A stretch of DNA of 64,000 nt from Acidobacteriota bacterium (GTDB lineage Bacteria > Acidobacteriota > Blastocatellia > UBA7656): assembly GCA_040754075.1 (NCBI GenBank), contig JBFMDH010000021.1, forward strand, positions 1-64,000, written 5' to 3'. Both the position numbers and the translations under genes were made by a program. Positions 43,787-53,907 of the stretch are shown in pieces; positions within the stretch are counted from its first letter, which is position 1; every line of letters begins with the position of its first letter. The notes beneath the pieces are model-generated. The model had not been told where the DNA came from and did no database searches. It saw only the letters and a list, made by a program, of their open reading frames with translations.

Positions 43787-44809
43787 TCACTGCAATCCAT
43801 CATCAGTTTCTTTCGCAAACAACCTCGTCATTTCCGGCTGGCGTTTGCCATGTTTGATGGCTTCGACCATTTCCTTTGAAGTCGAAAATAAGCCGCTTTT
43901 CCAAATCACCAAAGTACAGACAATCAACGCAACGGTTGCCGCAGCGCCGCCTTCGGGTCCGTAAATGCCGCCGGAAAGCCAACTCCAGTGCGGCGATTCC
44001 CCTGCAAACCAACCGAAATTTTTATAAAACACAATGCCACTCACCGGCAGACCGAACACAAAAACCATCACGAAATTCCAGGACGCATGCAACGCCGTAG
44101 CTAACCACAAACTTCGCGTCATCAGATAAGCCACCCCTAACCACACCCCTGCCAGAATCGTATTGAGCGTCGAAAAAAAGCTGACACTGGGATTGCCGAG
44201 ATGCAAAACTCCGAAAATCGTTGAGGTAATCAATAAAGCAATAGGCGCGCCGATGTTGTGGGTCAACGCCTGAAAGGCAAAGCCGCGAACCATCGCTTCT
44301 TCATTTGCCGCCGAGATAAGAAAAGTAATTGCCAGGACAATAAACGCGAATACCAGAAAGTTAATGCCGGATACTTGTACATTGAATGTCGTCGCGCCGC
44401 TTGCCGCCGCGATGGCAACCGCAACCGTGAGCGTTGTTGCGCCCAACACCAATCCCCAAACGAAATCCCGCAACCAGCCTTTATGCAACGCAAATCCGGT
44501 TGATAAAAAGCTGCGATGCTCCAAAGCTCTCGCGCAAATCGCATTTGCCGCAAGCACCGCCAGTAAACTTCCGGCGTTGTATAACATAAAGCCGAATAGC
44601 TCTCGCCACTCGGCGGCAGGTCGCTCCGTAGAGATAGTCAACAGCGGTTTCAAGGCTGGCACAAGGGCGCTCAGCAGAAAAACCACGGCGTTAATCAACA
44701 AGAAAATCGCCACGTAAAGGACAAAAAAAATCAACACGCGCCAGCCGCAACGAAACTCCTCTTCATCGTTAAAAAATATGGTTTTTATCAGATTAATCGG
44801 TTCGCTCAT
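43787..44809 (-). CDS. CPBP family intramembrane protease
   Basis: 340 residues with about eight membrane helices. The three family motifs are present: SAANEEAMVRGFAFQAL (Glu-Glu-x3-Arg), FGVLHLGNP (His) and ALHASWNF (His). These are the metal-binding residues of type II CAAX prenyl endopeptidase/bacteriocin-processing (CPBP) proteases. The substrate is unknown. The ATG at 44809 sits at the tip of a perfect 8-bp hairpin (44801-44819) and has no ribosome-binding site, so translation may be structure-controlled or leaderless. Confidence 0.88.
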   Translation of the reverse strand: MSEPINLIKTIFFNDEEEFRCGWRVLIFFVLYVAIFLLINAVVFLLSALVPALKPLLTISTERPAAEWRELFGFMLYNAGSLLAVLAANAICARALEHRSFLSTGFALHKGWLRDFVWGLVLGATTLTVAVAIAAASGATTFNVQVSGINFLVFAFIVLAITFLISAANEEAMVRGFAFQALTHNIGAPIALLITSTIFGVLHLGNPSVSFFSTLNTILAGVWLGVAYLMTRSLWLATALHASWNFVMVFVFGLPVSGIVFYKNFGWFAGESPHWSWLSGGIYGPEGGAAATVALIVCTLVIWKSGLFSTSKEMVEAIKHGKRQPEMTRLFAKETDDGLQ

Positions 44810-44819
44810 GGTGAGCGAA
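44801..44819 (-). promoter_or_regulatory. Hairpin over the CPBP start codon
   Basis: TTCGCTCA and TGAGCGAA form an 8-bp stem with a 3-nt loop. The ATG of the CPBP gene overlaps loop and stem. It could hide the start codon from ribosomes; this is inferred from position only. Confidence 0.4.
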
Positions 44820-44868
44820 TCTATAGACGGGCTGCGCGAGTGTCAAGAAAGGTGTGGTGAAAAAAATA

Positions 44869-44970
44869 CGGTTGGCGCTAACCAGACAGATGAAAAGAGA
44901 AACAGGATGAAGCAGATGGGGTGTTAATCAAATCAGTTCGCTTCTCATCCGTCCAGTTAGCGCCAACCGC
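44869..44970. repeat. 102-bp palindromic element
   Basis: The left arm CGGTTGGCGCTAAC... (44869-44897) matches the reverse complement of the right arm (44941-44970) at about 26 of 30 positions. The 43-nt centre has no coding sense. It lies upstream of the CPBP gene and beyond the stop of the FecR/Trp-rich gene. The design resembles the element at 26671-26794, but the sequence differs. Confidence 0.7.
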
Positions 44971-45063
44971 GGCGCGAAAACAATTCACCAAGCAAAGTTC
45001 AACGAACGAAATTCAAAAATCTAAAATCGTGATTGATGCAATGATCAATTCTTTTTCCCCTGC

Positions 45064-47289
45064 CTAATTGCCACCATTTTTACGAGCGCGGCGTTCCTCT
45101 TTTGAGGGCGATGGTTGTGGCGGCGGAGGTGGCGGCGCGGAACGCGGCTCTTCTCGCTGGCGCATCTCGCGACGCTCCTGTTTTTCCTGCTGGCGTTCTT
45201 CTCTCGGTCGCGGTTGTTCAACGGGCTTTTGCGGTTCTTCGCGGCGGCGTTCATAACGATTGCCGTTATCGTTTTGCGGCTGCTCCTGGCGCTCCTGACG
45301 TTTACGTTCACGATTGGCATTGCCTTGATTGGACTCGCCACCATTTTGCGTTTCGTTATCGGTGCGACGCGAACGCCAATCCGAATTGTTTGGCGATTGG
45401 TCGTCGTTATTGCGTTCACGTTTCTTGCGTTCCGCCGCATTATCGCTGTTCGGATATTCCGTCGGTGTCGAACGCTGCGATTTCCAATTGGCATTGCTAT
45501 CGCTTTGCGACTTCTCTTCTCGCGTAACAATCGACCCTTCATCCGCGCGCTCGAATTTTCTTCTGGCGCGCGATGAATCATTATTGGCAGCATCGGTGTT
45601 GCGATTGCGGTTATCGGAATTGCCGTTCGCCTCGCCGTTGTTCTGCGATTTATCTTTCGAGCGTGAAGTTCCTTCGCCGGTTGAAATTTCGCTTCCTGTA
45701 TCACCGCGATAAACGCGCCGATTTTTCAGACTACCGGAATCGGTCATCGTCGGGGTGCCGATGAATTTGCGTTCACGCGGCGGCGCGTAAGTAACTTCGG
45801 TGTCGGTCGGGCGTTGGCGTGTGACTACCGAACGACCGATGATCTCTTTCGGCGGCGCAACCGGACGACGACTATTGCTATCACCATTGCGCCACACCAC
45901 CACGCCGGAATTTTCAGCGGCGCGCAAATCCGGCAAGCCTGGTTTAACGGCGCCTTCGACTCGCGTGATGTGGGTATTGTCTATGCTTTTCAATCGACCA
46001 TTTGGTCTGCCGCCAAATTCATTCGCCGCCACCCAGGTGATGCCGTTTTGATTGCGCGGGCGACTGCCACTATCGGGTCTGCGCCAGGCATCGCGGGTTG
46101 TTGGATATTGCAAATGTCTGTGTGGGTTATCATTTCTAAAGCGGTTCGGATTGCGCCAACGTTCACCGGGCGCAAGCGGACACCAACCGACATGGCTGCC
46201 GCCTGTGTTGTAGAAGGAAACCAAAGCGGGCCGCCATTGATAATAAGAATGCCCATAGTTGTAATAACGATTATGAAAGCCCGGAACCCATGCCCAACCG
46301 AGATTGTTGATATAAGCCCAGCGTCCGTAATGATACGGCGCCCAGCCCCAAGGTTCGCTCGAAAGCCAGGTCCAGCCGGTTCGCGGAATCCACAACCAAC
46401 GACCTGTACGATAAGGCGCCCAACCACTGGCAACGCGCGGCACCCAGCAATTTCCATAACTCGAAACATTCGTCCAGAATCCGTAAGCCGCAAGGTCGCT
46501 CGCGCCATAAAAGCAATTGTAATTGGTCTCGTAACTGCTCACATAATCGGGCGAGGTATTGATGTAGTTCGTGGCAATCGTGGTGTCGCGGTCATAACTC
46601 CATCTATCCCAATCATCGTTGGAATTGTCGGCAACGATTTCAAGTCTGCCGTTTGGCGTCGTATCAATGGTTAGTCGCTGATTTTCGCGAACCCGAAAAT
46701 CACCATCATCAGTTGAGACTTCGGCAGAACCACGCCGCACAATCACTTCCGAATCGCGTTCGCCTCGCACATTGATGCGATAGATGCCGTCACGTTGTAA
46801 AATCAATGCCGAATTCGGGGTATCCACTTCAAAGCGATTCCAGGCTGCGCCGAAGCGTTCGAGGCGAATGATAGCGATGCCTTCGGTGATTTCAAGCAAA
46901 GCCGCAGTGTGCGAAAGTTCGGTAATCGTTAAAGCGGTCTGTTCGGATAATCGCACATAATTGCCGCGTCCGAATTGAATCTCGGCGCGCCCCCGCTTGC
47001 CAACATAAATCTGATCGCCGGAAAGCAATGGCAAATTTTCAACCGCATCAGACCATTCCGTTACCCCCGCCCGCAAAAATGAAACATCCCCGTCAACGAA
47101 CGAGACACGCGCCACGCGCTCGACCGGTTCATCGTCTTCGCCGCTCAATGATTCATCGTCATAGCTTTGCGTTGAACCATCGAGAACGAGTTTGGGCGTT
47201 TGATTATCTTGAGCAAATGAACTGATCGGAAAAATATTGATTGCCAAAAACGCGGTCAGCAGGATGAGGATGGGGAGACCTTTTTTCAT
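45064..47289 (-). CDS. Secreted FecR-domain protein with Trp/Tyr-rich (DUF6600-like) region
   Basis: 741 residues from ATG at 47289 (GAGGG upstream; the frame opens earlier at 47325). Signal peptide about 1-27. A FecR-like domain follows (about 55-205, VSFVDGDVSFLRAGVTEWSDA and RAEIQFGRGNYVRLSEQ). Residues about 265-375 are rich in Trp, Tyr and Gly with repeated GWAPYxxGRWxW units, the DUF6600 type. The last 270 residues are Arg/Asn/Glu/Ser-rich and disordered, ending in a PPPPPPQ tract and a basic tail. It is probably a surface or periplasmic protein. The arginine-rich tail creates a long overlapping frame (45045-45704) that is not taken as a gene. Confidence 0.8.
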   Translation of the reverse strand: MKKGLPILILLTAFLAINIFPISSFAQDNQTPKLVLDGSTQSYDDESLSGEDDEPVERVARVSFVDGDVSFLRAGVTEWSDAVENLPLLSGDQIYVGKRGRAEIQFGRGNYVRLSEQTALTITELSHTAALLEITEGIAIIRLERFGAAWNRFEVDTPNSALILQRDGIYRINVRGERDSEVIVRRGSAEVSTDDGDFRVRENQRLTIDTTPNGRLEIVADNSNDDWDRWSYDRDTTIATNYINTSPDYVSSYETNYNCFYGASDLAAYGFWTNVSSYGNCWVPRVASGWAPYRTGRWLWIPRTGWTWLSSEPWGWAPYHYGRWAYINNLGWAWVPGFHNRYYNYGHSYYQWRPALVSFYNTGGSHVGWCPLAPGERWRNPNRFRNDNPHRHLQYPTTRDAWRRPDSGSRPRNQNGITWVAANEFGGRPNGRLKSIDNTHITRVEGAVKPGLPDLRAAENSGVVVWRNGDSNSRRPVAPPKEIIGRSVVTRQRPTDTEVTYAPPRERKFIGTPTMTDSGSLKNRRVYRGDTGSEISTGEGTSRSKDKSQNNGEANGNSDNRNRNTDAANNDSSRARRKFERADEGSIVTREEKSQSDSNANWKSQRSTPTEYPNSDNAAERKKRERNNDDQSPNNSDWRSRRTDNETQNGGESNQGNANRERKRQERQEQPQNDNGNRYERRREEPQKPVEQPRPREERQQEKQERREMRQREEPRSAPPPPPPQPSPSKEERRARKNGGN

Positions 47290-47536
47290 TTTCTTACCCT
47301 CGGTTATCGGAGATTCAATCGCCACGTTCCGGGCAACTGCCGTGCCGCACGATTATTGGCTGAGGTAAATTTAAAAAACCGCAGAAATTTTGCAGAAATA
47401 AACGAAAAACTGCTGAATAGGCTGGCAGGATGTTAAGATGACTAAGAAAAAATACACGATATGGTGTAGCCCTGTCCTTAAATCGGCATGCGTCGGAGCG
47501 CGATTTTGCTCAAGTTTACCGCTTCTTCAATAAGGG

Positions 47537-48709
47537 CTAATTCGTATCTTTGGCTGACCGATAGCCGGGGCGCGCGCGTACTTTTGCATCCTTGCGCGAG
47601 ACTTCAACTTTTATTTTATGAAATTTACCATCGCGCTTTTCATTCATCGGATAGTAACCGATTAAATATTGATTGCGTATCTCATCGAGAATCGCTGCAA
47701 AAGCCGAGCGCGTCGCTGCAAAAGTTTCTGCTTGAAAAACCGTTCCGGCGGTTCGCGATGTCAGCGACAACAAATACGCATCAGCCTCGCCGTACACCTT
47801 ATTGAGTTGTTGAGTAATTTCATCCGGCGGGGGCGCATTTACCTGTGTGCGGTTGCCGGTTACGCCATCTTGATAAATGATGGGCGGAGTTGCGGTGCTG
47901 GTGCCGATTTCAATTTTCGGTCTCGGAAGTCCCGGAGGCGTCAGGTCTGGGCCACCGTATTCAGGCGGCAAAGGAATTCGCACATCGACTTCAAACGGCA
48001 AGTTTTTTTCGGGACGCTCTTTTTTTCGTTTGCGCGCTTCGGCTTCCTGCCACCAACGGGTATCGAATTTCACCACGTAAATCACTGCGCCCAATTCTTC
48101 GGCAAGCCGGTAATTGCTTTCGGCGGTGGCGTCAATGCTTTTCATGTCAACGCCATCGGTAAAGAGGATAACGGCGCGGCGACCGTCAACGGCTTTCAAT
48201 TTGTTCAAGGCATTTTCAACCGCTTCATAAAGCAGTTTGCCAAATCCAGGTTCGGTCGCCGCAATCGCGTTTTCGATTTCCTTTTGCTCAGAGGTGAATT
48301 CCGTCAACTCGCGCACCTCGTTATCAAACGACATCACCATCATTTTATCCTGGGCGCTGAGTTCTCTTGCAAAACCCTGAGCGACCGCCTGCATGGCGCG
48401 CAACCGGTCGGCGGCACAATTCGAGGTATCCAGAATCAATACGGCATGGAAAGGCTGTTGCAAGGTTTTGAACAGTGCAACCTCCTGGCGTTTGCCGTCT
48501 TCAAGAATCGAAAAGTCGCTCGGTAATAAATTGCCGATGAATTTGCCGCCACGGTCAGATACGACGACAGGAACCTGGATTAATGTGGCGTTGAGTTTGA
48601 CTGTATCCGGTTCTTGGGCAGTTGACTTTTGCGCGTTTGCCAAAGACCAGAGCGAACAAATCATCAATCCAGGAATTAAAATTCTGCTAATTGCACGACG
48701 AGAATACAT
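47537..48709 (-). CDS. VWFA-related acidobacterial secreted protein
   Basis: About 390 residues; ATGs at 48712 and 48709 are equivalent. Signal peptide about 1-27. The VWFA-related domain characteristic of Acidobacteria fills most of the rest: VVVSDRGGKFIGNLLPSDFSILEDGK, then VLILDTSNCAADRL, AILFTDGVDMKS and the C-terminal QYLIGYYPMNEKRDGKFHKIKVEV. The MIDAS site reads D95-T-S97-N-C99, with Cys where Ser is usual. Function is unknown, probably surface adhesion or complex assembly. Its presence is one of the best taxonomic hints in the window. Confidence 0.88.
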   Translation of the reverse strand: MYSRRAISRILIPGLMICSLWSLANAQKSTAQEPDTVKLNATLIQVPVVVSDRGGKFIGNLLPSDFSILEDGKRQEVALFKTLQQPFHAVLILDTSNCAADRLRAMQAVAQGFARELSAQDKMMVMSFDNEVRELTEFTSEQKEIENAIAATEPGFGKLLYEAVENALNKLKAVDGRRAVILFTDGVDMKSIDATAESNYRLAEELGAVIYVVKFDTRWWQEAEARKRKKERPEKNLPFEVDVRIPLPPEYGGPDLTPPGLPRPKIEIGTSTATPPIIYQDGVTGNRTQVNAPPPDEITQQLNKVYGEADAYLLSLTSRTAGTVFQAETFAATRSAFAAILDEIRNQYLIGYYPMNEKRDGKFHKIKVEVSRKDAKVRARPGYRSAKDTN

Positions 48710-48892
48710 CATTGATGAACTCCAAAACGCTTTCTATTGTGATGAACGAATGGTCGTTTGGCAATTTGCGTTATAGAAAATTGCCACTTGAAATATTTTT
48801 TCTTCCCAACTTCCAGTCTGCTAATTTTCCCATTAACCCTGAAATCCTGCGGGCATTGCTAAATCACAAGCAGGATTTTGAAAAACATACCG

Positions 48893-48922
48893 TTGACAGT
48901 GCTCGAATCCGGTCAGTATAAT
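48893..48922 (+). promoter_or_regulatory. Promoter of the rplU operon
   Basis: Consensus TTGACA (48893-48898) and TATAAT (48917-48922) with an 18-nt spacer, 42 nt before the rplU start. This is the strongest sigma-70 promoter seen in the window, as expected for ribosomal protein genes. Confidence 0.85.
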
Positions 48923-48964
48923 CTTGGACTTTCGTTTCAAGTAAAGTTTTGGAGAGAGATAACT

Positions 48965-49273
48965 ATGTCATTTGCGATTATTCAATCAGGCGGCAAACAA
49001 TTTCGCGTAAGCGAAGGCGAAGTGGTTCAGGTTCCGTCACTCAACGCGGAAGTCGGGGATGCAGTGGATTTTGAAACCCTTGTGCATAGCACCGACGACA
49101 GCGTTCAAGTCGGCGCTCCGGTGGTTGACGGCGTGCGGGTTTCCGGCACCGTAGTTGAACATGGACGCGGAAAGAAAATCATCGTCTTCAAGATGAAACG
49201 CCGCAAACAGTACAAGAAAACTCACGGTCATCGGCAAAATTATACGGCTGTGAAGATCGAATCACTCGGATAA
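48965..49273 (+). CDS. rplU: 50S ribosomal protein L21
   Basis: 102 residues from ATG at 48965 with GGAGAG upstream; the frame opens earlier, but those codons cover the promoter. [19 protein letters not shown] and the C-terminal [17 protein letters not shown] with basic 23S rRNA-binding residues are typical. It heads the order rplU-rpmA-obg seen in most bacteria and is driven by the consensus promoter at 48893. Confidence 0.97.
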   Translation: MSFAIIQSGGKQFRVSEGEVVQVPSLNAEVGDAVDFETLVHSTDDSVQVGAPVVDGVRVSGTVVEHGRGKKIIVFKMKRRKQYKKTHGHRQNYTAVKIESLG

Positions 49274-49325
49274 TTTTAAAATCATTATTTCATAACGGCA
49301 CTCATCAGCCGCTACTAGAGGTTTT

Positions 49326-49583
49326 ATGGCACACAAAAAAGGTGTAGGCAGTTCGCGCAATGGTCGCGATTCCAATGCTCAACGATTAGGGATTAAACGC
49401 TTCGGCGGTCAGGCAGTCAACGGCGGAGAAATTCTGGTTCGTCAACGCGGCACCCGTTGGAAACCCGGCAACAATGTCGGACGGGGTTCCGATGATACGC
49501 TGTTTGCCTTGATTTCCGGCGTCGTCAAATTCGAGGAAAAAGGACGCAAAGGCAAATTCATCAGCGTCTATCCACAAGCTTAG
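49326..49583 (+). CDS. rpmA: 50S ribosomal protein L27
   Basis: 85 residues: [28 protein letters not shown] and [24 protein letters not shown] match L27 fully. The N-terminal tail reaches the peptidyl-transferase centre. No N-terminal extension needing Prp-type cleavage is present, unlike Firmicutes. It lies 52 bp after rplU and is followed at once by an inverted repeat that fills the spacer to obg. Confidence 0.97.
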   Translation: MAHKKGVGSSRNGRDSNAQRLGIKRFGGQAVNGGEILVRQRGTRWKPGNNVGRGSDDTLFALISGVVKFEEKGRKGKFISVYPQA

Positions 49584-49584
49584 A

Positions 49585-50778
<1,194 letters not shown>

Positions 50779-50780
50779 GC

Positions 50781-51452
50781 ATGAGCGAAAAACGCATTGG
50801 AGTTTACGGCGGCACCTTTGACCCGATTCATATCGGACACATTGAAATCGCCCGGGCAGTGGTTCGACGCTTTGCGCTCGAGCAGTTGTTAATCATCCCT
50901 GCGCATCGACCGCCGCATAAAACGACCAATCATATCTCTGAAGCGCATCATCGTTATGAGATGGCGCGGCTGGCGTTTAAAGACGAACCGCGCATTGAAG
51001 TTTCCAAAATGGAAATCGAACTCCCGGAAAAACCTTACACGGTGCAAACCCTGGAAAGGTTGCAGGCTCAATATGGCAACGCGATAAAATTCTTTTTTGT
51101 GATGGGTGGCGATTCGTTTGCAGAGCTTCATTTGTGGCGTGAATACCAGCGGTTGCTGGCGATGACCAACATTATCGTAAGCCTTCGCCCAGGTCATGAA
51201 TTATCGGCGTCACATTTGGATGACACGATTCGCGCCCGCGTGATTGATTTGCGCGGGCAGTTGAAGCATCGGCAAGACCCGGTTGCAAAAGCGGAAGGTT
51301 GTTTTATCTATTTGACCGATTATGTCAATCAAAACGTCTCATCTACGGAAATTCGTCGCCGTGTAAAAAATGGCGAAAGCATTAACGGATTGACGCCGCT
51401 CGCCGTCATTGATTACATAGAGAGGCACAAACTTTATAGGCAAAATGTATGA
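50781..51452 (+). CDS. nadD: Nicotinate-nucleotide adenylyltransferase
   Basis: 223 residues. GVYGGTFDPIHIGHIEIARAV has the nucleotidyltransferase (T/H)xGH motif, and the C-terminal NVSSTEIRRRVKNGESINGL has the ISxTxxR-like motif of the family. It adenylates nicotinate mononucleotide in NAD synthesis. The stop overlaps the start of rsfS by 4 nt (ATGA), so the two are translationally coupled, as in many genomes. Confidence 0.95.
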   Translation: MSEKRIGVYGGTFDPIHIGHIEIARAVVRRFALEQLLIIPAHRPPHKTTNHISEAHHRYEMARLAFKDEPRIEVSKMEIELPEKPYTVQTLERLQAQYGNAIKFFFVMGGDSFAELHLWREYQRLLAMTNIIVSLRPGHELSASHLDDTIRARVIDLRGQLKHRQDPVAKAEGCFIYLTDYVNQNVSSTEIRRRVKNGESINGLTPLAVIDYIERHKLYRQNV

Positions 51453-51829
51453 GTAGAAACCCGAAAGAGATTGCGAACGCATTAGAGATTGAAGATGCCG
51501 TGCAAATCGCCGCACAGGCGGCGAGCGATAAAAAAGCTCAAGACCTGGTGGTTCTCGATTTGCGCGAAGTGGCTTCGTTTACCGAATATTTCATCATCTG
51601 CAACGGCAACAACCAGCGACAGGTGCAAGCCATCGCCGACGAAATTGAAAAGCGTTTACGCGAAGCCGGCAAACGCCCGTTGCACATCGAAGGATTCACC
51701 AATGCCGAATGGATTTTGATGGATTATGGTGATTTTATCGTGCATGTTTTTGCCGACGCTGCACGCCGTTTTTATGATTTAGAGAGATTATGGCGCGATG
51801 CCAAACGTGTGCAACTAAGTATTCAATAA
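51449..51829 (+). CDS. rsfS: Ribosomal silencing factor RsfS
   Basis: 126 residues. KKAQDLVVLDLREVASFTEYFIICNGNNQRQVQAIADEIE and EGFTNAEWILMDYGDFIVHVF are diagnostic of RsfS (Iojap). It binds L14 on the 50S subunit and prevents joining with 30S when nutrients are short. Overlaps the nadD stop. Confidence 0.95.
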   Translation: MSRNPKEIANALEIEDAVQIAAQAASDKKAQDLVVLDLREVASFTEYFIICNGNNQRQVQAIADEIEKRLREAGKRPLHIEGFTNAEWILMDYGDFIVHVFADAARRFYDLERLWRDAKRVQLSIQ

Positions 51830-51900
51830 TTTGCAATTTTGAGCGATAACTAAGACGGGCAACCGCCCCATAGAGATTGCATATTGGATTTGCCAGGCGC

Positions 51901-52842
51901 ATGAATAAATTAATAGCTACCTCACCCGCTATGCAAAGAATTGCCGAACTCGCCGAGCGCGTCGCGCAAACCGATACCAGTGTTTTACTCCTCGGCGAAT
52001 CGGGCACCGGCAAAGATTACCTGGCGCGTTACCTGCACGACCTCAGCCCGCGTCGCCAGAAACCTTTCGTCAAGGTTGATGGCGCGGCGCTGCCGGAAGA
52101 TTTATTTGAATCGGAAGTCTTCGGCTACGAAAAAGGCGCGTTTACCGGTGCCAGCGAAGCTAAACCCGGACGTTTTGAAATGGCTGATGGCGGCACGCTG
52201 GTATTGGATGAAATCGCCAACCTCAGCCTGTCGGCGCAAGCCAAATTGCTGCGCGTTATCGAAGAACGCAGCTTTGAACGACTCGGCGGCAAACAGACCA
52301 TCAAACTCGATGTTCGCATCATTGCAGTCGCCAATGTCGATATGAAAGAGGCGGTGCGCGCGCAGGCGTTTCGTCAGGATTTGTATTATCGGTTGGCAGT
52401 GCTCACGATTGAATTGCCGCGTCTGGCGGCGCGCGCCGAAGACATTCCTTTACTTGCCGAACGGTTCGTTCAACAATTCGCACAGCGCAACGGGCGCAAT
52501 CACCTGCAACTTTCAGATGAAGCATTGGCAATCCTGATGGATTACGATTTTCCGGGCAACATCCGCGAACTGAGAAACATCATCGAACACGCCGTATCGG
52601 GTAGCAATCGTGACCTGATCGACATTGAACATTTGCCTGAGTATTTGCGCTCAGCCGGGCGTTTGATGCAATCGCGCTCACATAAACCATCGCTTGCCGA
52701 ACTTGAAGCCGTTTACATCCGCGAAATTCTCGAATATGTGCGCGGCAATAAAACCCGCGCTTCGGAAATCCTCGGCATCAGCCGCAAAAATCTATATGAA
52801 AAGATGCGCCGCTATCACATTGGCGTCGGTAGAGGCGAGTAG
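51901..52842 (+). CDS. Sigma-54-dependent activator lacking a receiver domain
   Basis: 313 residues from ATG at 51901 (a TTG at 51877 is an alternative). It opens directly with the AAA+ domain: Walker A GESGTGKD at 32-39, the sigma-54 contact motif GAFTGA at 79-84, and Walker B in GGTLVLDEIANL. The C-terminal Fis-type HTH is KTRASEILGISRKNLYEKMRRY. With no receiver, GAF or PAS domain, activity must be controlled by expression level, a partner protein, or be constitutive. It lies between rsfS and rlmH, an unusual place, and may be read as part of the same transcript. Confidence 0.9.
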   Translation: MNKLIATSPAMQRIAELAERVAQTDTSVLLLGESGTGKDYLARYLHDLSPRRQKPFVKVDGAALPEDLFESEVFGYEKGAFTGASEAKPGRFEMADGGTLVLDEIANLSLSAQAKLLRVIEERSFERLGGKQTIKLDVRIIAVANVDMKEAVRAQAFRQDLYYRLAVLTIELPRLAARAEDIPLLAERFVQQFAQRNGRNHLQLSDEALAILMDYDFPGNIRELRNIIEHAVSGSNRDLIDIEHLPEYLRSAGRLMQSRSHKPSLAELEAVYIREILEYVRGNKTRASEILGISRKNLYEKMRRYHIGVGRGE

Positions 52843-52847
52843 TCAGC

Positions 52848-52918
52848 AGGTTTGTGGTTTCTGGTTTATTAATTTCTGGTTCATGAACTAAAAACCACAA
52901 ACCAACAAACCGGAAACC
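52848..52918. repeat. Iterated-word inverted repeat upstream of rlmH
   Basis: CAGGTTTGTGGTTTCTGG on the left and ACCACAAACCAACAAACC on the right form a long imperfect hairpin. The right arm ends CGGAAACC directly before the rlmH ATG at 52919, the same arrangement as before nadD. Confidence 0.78.
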
Positions 52919-53386
52919 ATGAAGTTGCAATTTATCTGGATTGGCAAAACCAAAAACGCGGCGATTCGGGAATTGGCGAATGATTATCTTGAACGCCTGA
53001 AAAAATATTGTCGCGTAGAGATTACCGAATTGCGCGACCGCGACGATGCCGGAGGCGTCAAACTTCGGCTCATTGAAAAAGAGGGCGAAGAAATTTTGCA
53101 GCATCTGGAAGCAGATGCTTTTTTAATTGCGCTCGATGAACGCGGGCGGGAAATGACTTCGCAGCAGTTTGCCGAGTTTTTTGAAAAACACAGACTTGCG
53201 GGAACCAAACAATTAACTTTTGTAATTGGCGGGCATCTGGGACTGGCGGAAAAAGTGAAAAAACGCGCCAACCTGACCTTGGCGCTTTCACGCATGACGC
53301 TCACCCATGAGCTTGCTCGCATATTTTTACTTGAACAAGCTTATCGTGCATTTGCTATACTTCACGGTTCGCCTTATCAGAAATGA
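52919..53386 (+). CDS. rlmH: 23S rRNA pseudouridine-1915 N3-methyltransferase RlmH
   Basis: 155 residues, the family size. MKLQFIWIGKTKNAAIRELANDYLERLKKY starts the protein, and the SPOUT knot has FVIGGHLGLAEKVKKRANLTLALSRMTLTHELARI with the SAM-binding loop. It methylates pseudouridine 1915 of helix 69 on the 70S ribosome. The start codon touches the inverted repeat at 52848-52918. Confidence 0.95.
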   Translation: MKLQFIWIGKTKNAAIRELANDYLERLKKYCRVEITELRDRDDAGGVKLRLIEKEGEEILQHLEADAFLIALDERGREMTSQQFAEFFEKHRLAGTKQLTFVIGGHLGLAEKVKKRANLTLALSRMTLTHELARIFLLEQAYRAFAILHGSPYQK

Positions 53387-53451
53387 GGCGATGCAAAGAG
53401 GGAGAGCGATTTCAACTCAGGGAAGAACAAATCTGAGCTAGAGGTTTTTTA

Positions 53452-53826
53452 ATGGATAAAAAAAGATTAAAACAATACGAAGCCAAACTCATCGACCAAA
53501 GAAACGCTTTGCTGGGTATGGTAGAGCGCACAGAGGATTATGGCAGAGAAGCTGACCGCGAAATCAGCCAGGACCCGGCTGATAAAGCTTCCAACTCCTA
53601 CACCAAAGAGCTTTTATTTTCGCAGAGCACTAATGAACGAAACACTTTAAAACTTATCGAAGAAGCCATTGACCGGGTAGATAATGGCGATTACGGCGAT
53701 TGTTTAAATTGCGGCAATGAAATTCAAGCGAAACGACTCGACGCCATTCCCTGGGCACCCTATTGCAGAGATTGCCAGGAACTGGTCGAGCAAGGACTGT
53801 TAAGCGACAAAGAAGAACGCGAATAA
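53452..53826 (+). CDS. DksA/TraR-type C4 zinc-finger protein
   Basis: 124 residues. An N-terminal coiled coil carries DxxDxA at its tip (Asp41-P-A-Asp44-K-Ala46), as in true DksA. The zinc finger is Cys84, Cys87, Cys105, Cys108 (CLNCGNE and YCRDCQE). It likely enters the RNA-polymerase secondary channel and works with ppGpp, though it is shorter than E. coli DksA (151). A promoter-like TTGAAC/TATACT pair lies inside the 3' end of rlmH (53331 and 53356, 19 nt apart). Confidence 0.9.
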   Translation: MDKKRLKQYEAKLIDQRNALLGMVERTEDYGREADREISQDPADKASNSYTKELLFSQSTNERNTLKLIEEAIDRVDNGDYGDCLNCGNEIQAKRLDAIPWAPYCRDCQELVEQGLLSDKEERE

Positions 53827-53830
53827 TTGA

Positions 53831-53858
53831 AAGGCTCAGCCTGCAAAGCCTGAGCCTT
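53831..53858 (+). terminator. Hairpin after the dksA-like gene
   Basis: AAGGCTCAG (53831-53839) pairs with CTGAGCCTT (53850-53858) over a 10-nt loop, 4 bp after the stop. The following GGTTCATT has few T, so termination may be partial. Confidence 0.65.
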
Positions 53859-53907
53859 GGTTCATTCCCCATCCGCTTGTCCAAATCTATCCGCACGGAG
53901 GCAAGGC

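Noticed and set aside
45045-45704. Long Arg/Ile-rich frame overlapping the FecR/Trp-rich gene
   Set aside because: It is a shadow of the disordered, Arg/Asn-rich tail of the real gene in another frame, with no start signal and unnatural composition.
45814-46674. Plus-strand frame of 286 codons
   Set aside because: It opposes the Trp-rich region of the 45064-47289 gene; composition follows from the complementary codons, and there is no ribosome site.
47669-48526. Plus-strand frame of 285 codons
   Set aside because: Antisense to the clearly real VWFA-related gene; no family resemblance.
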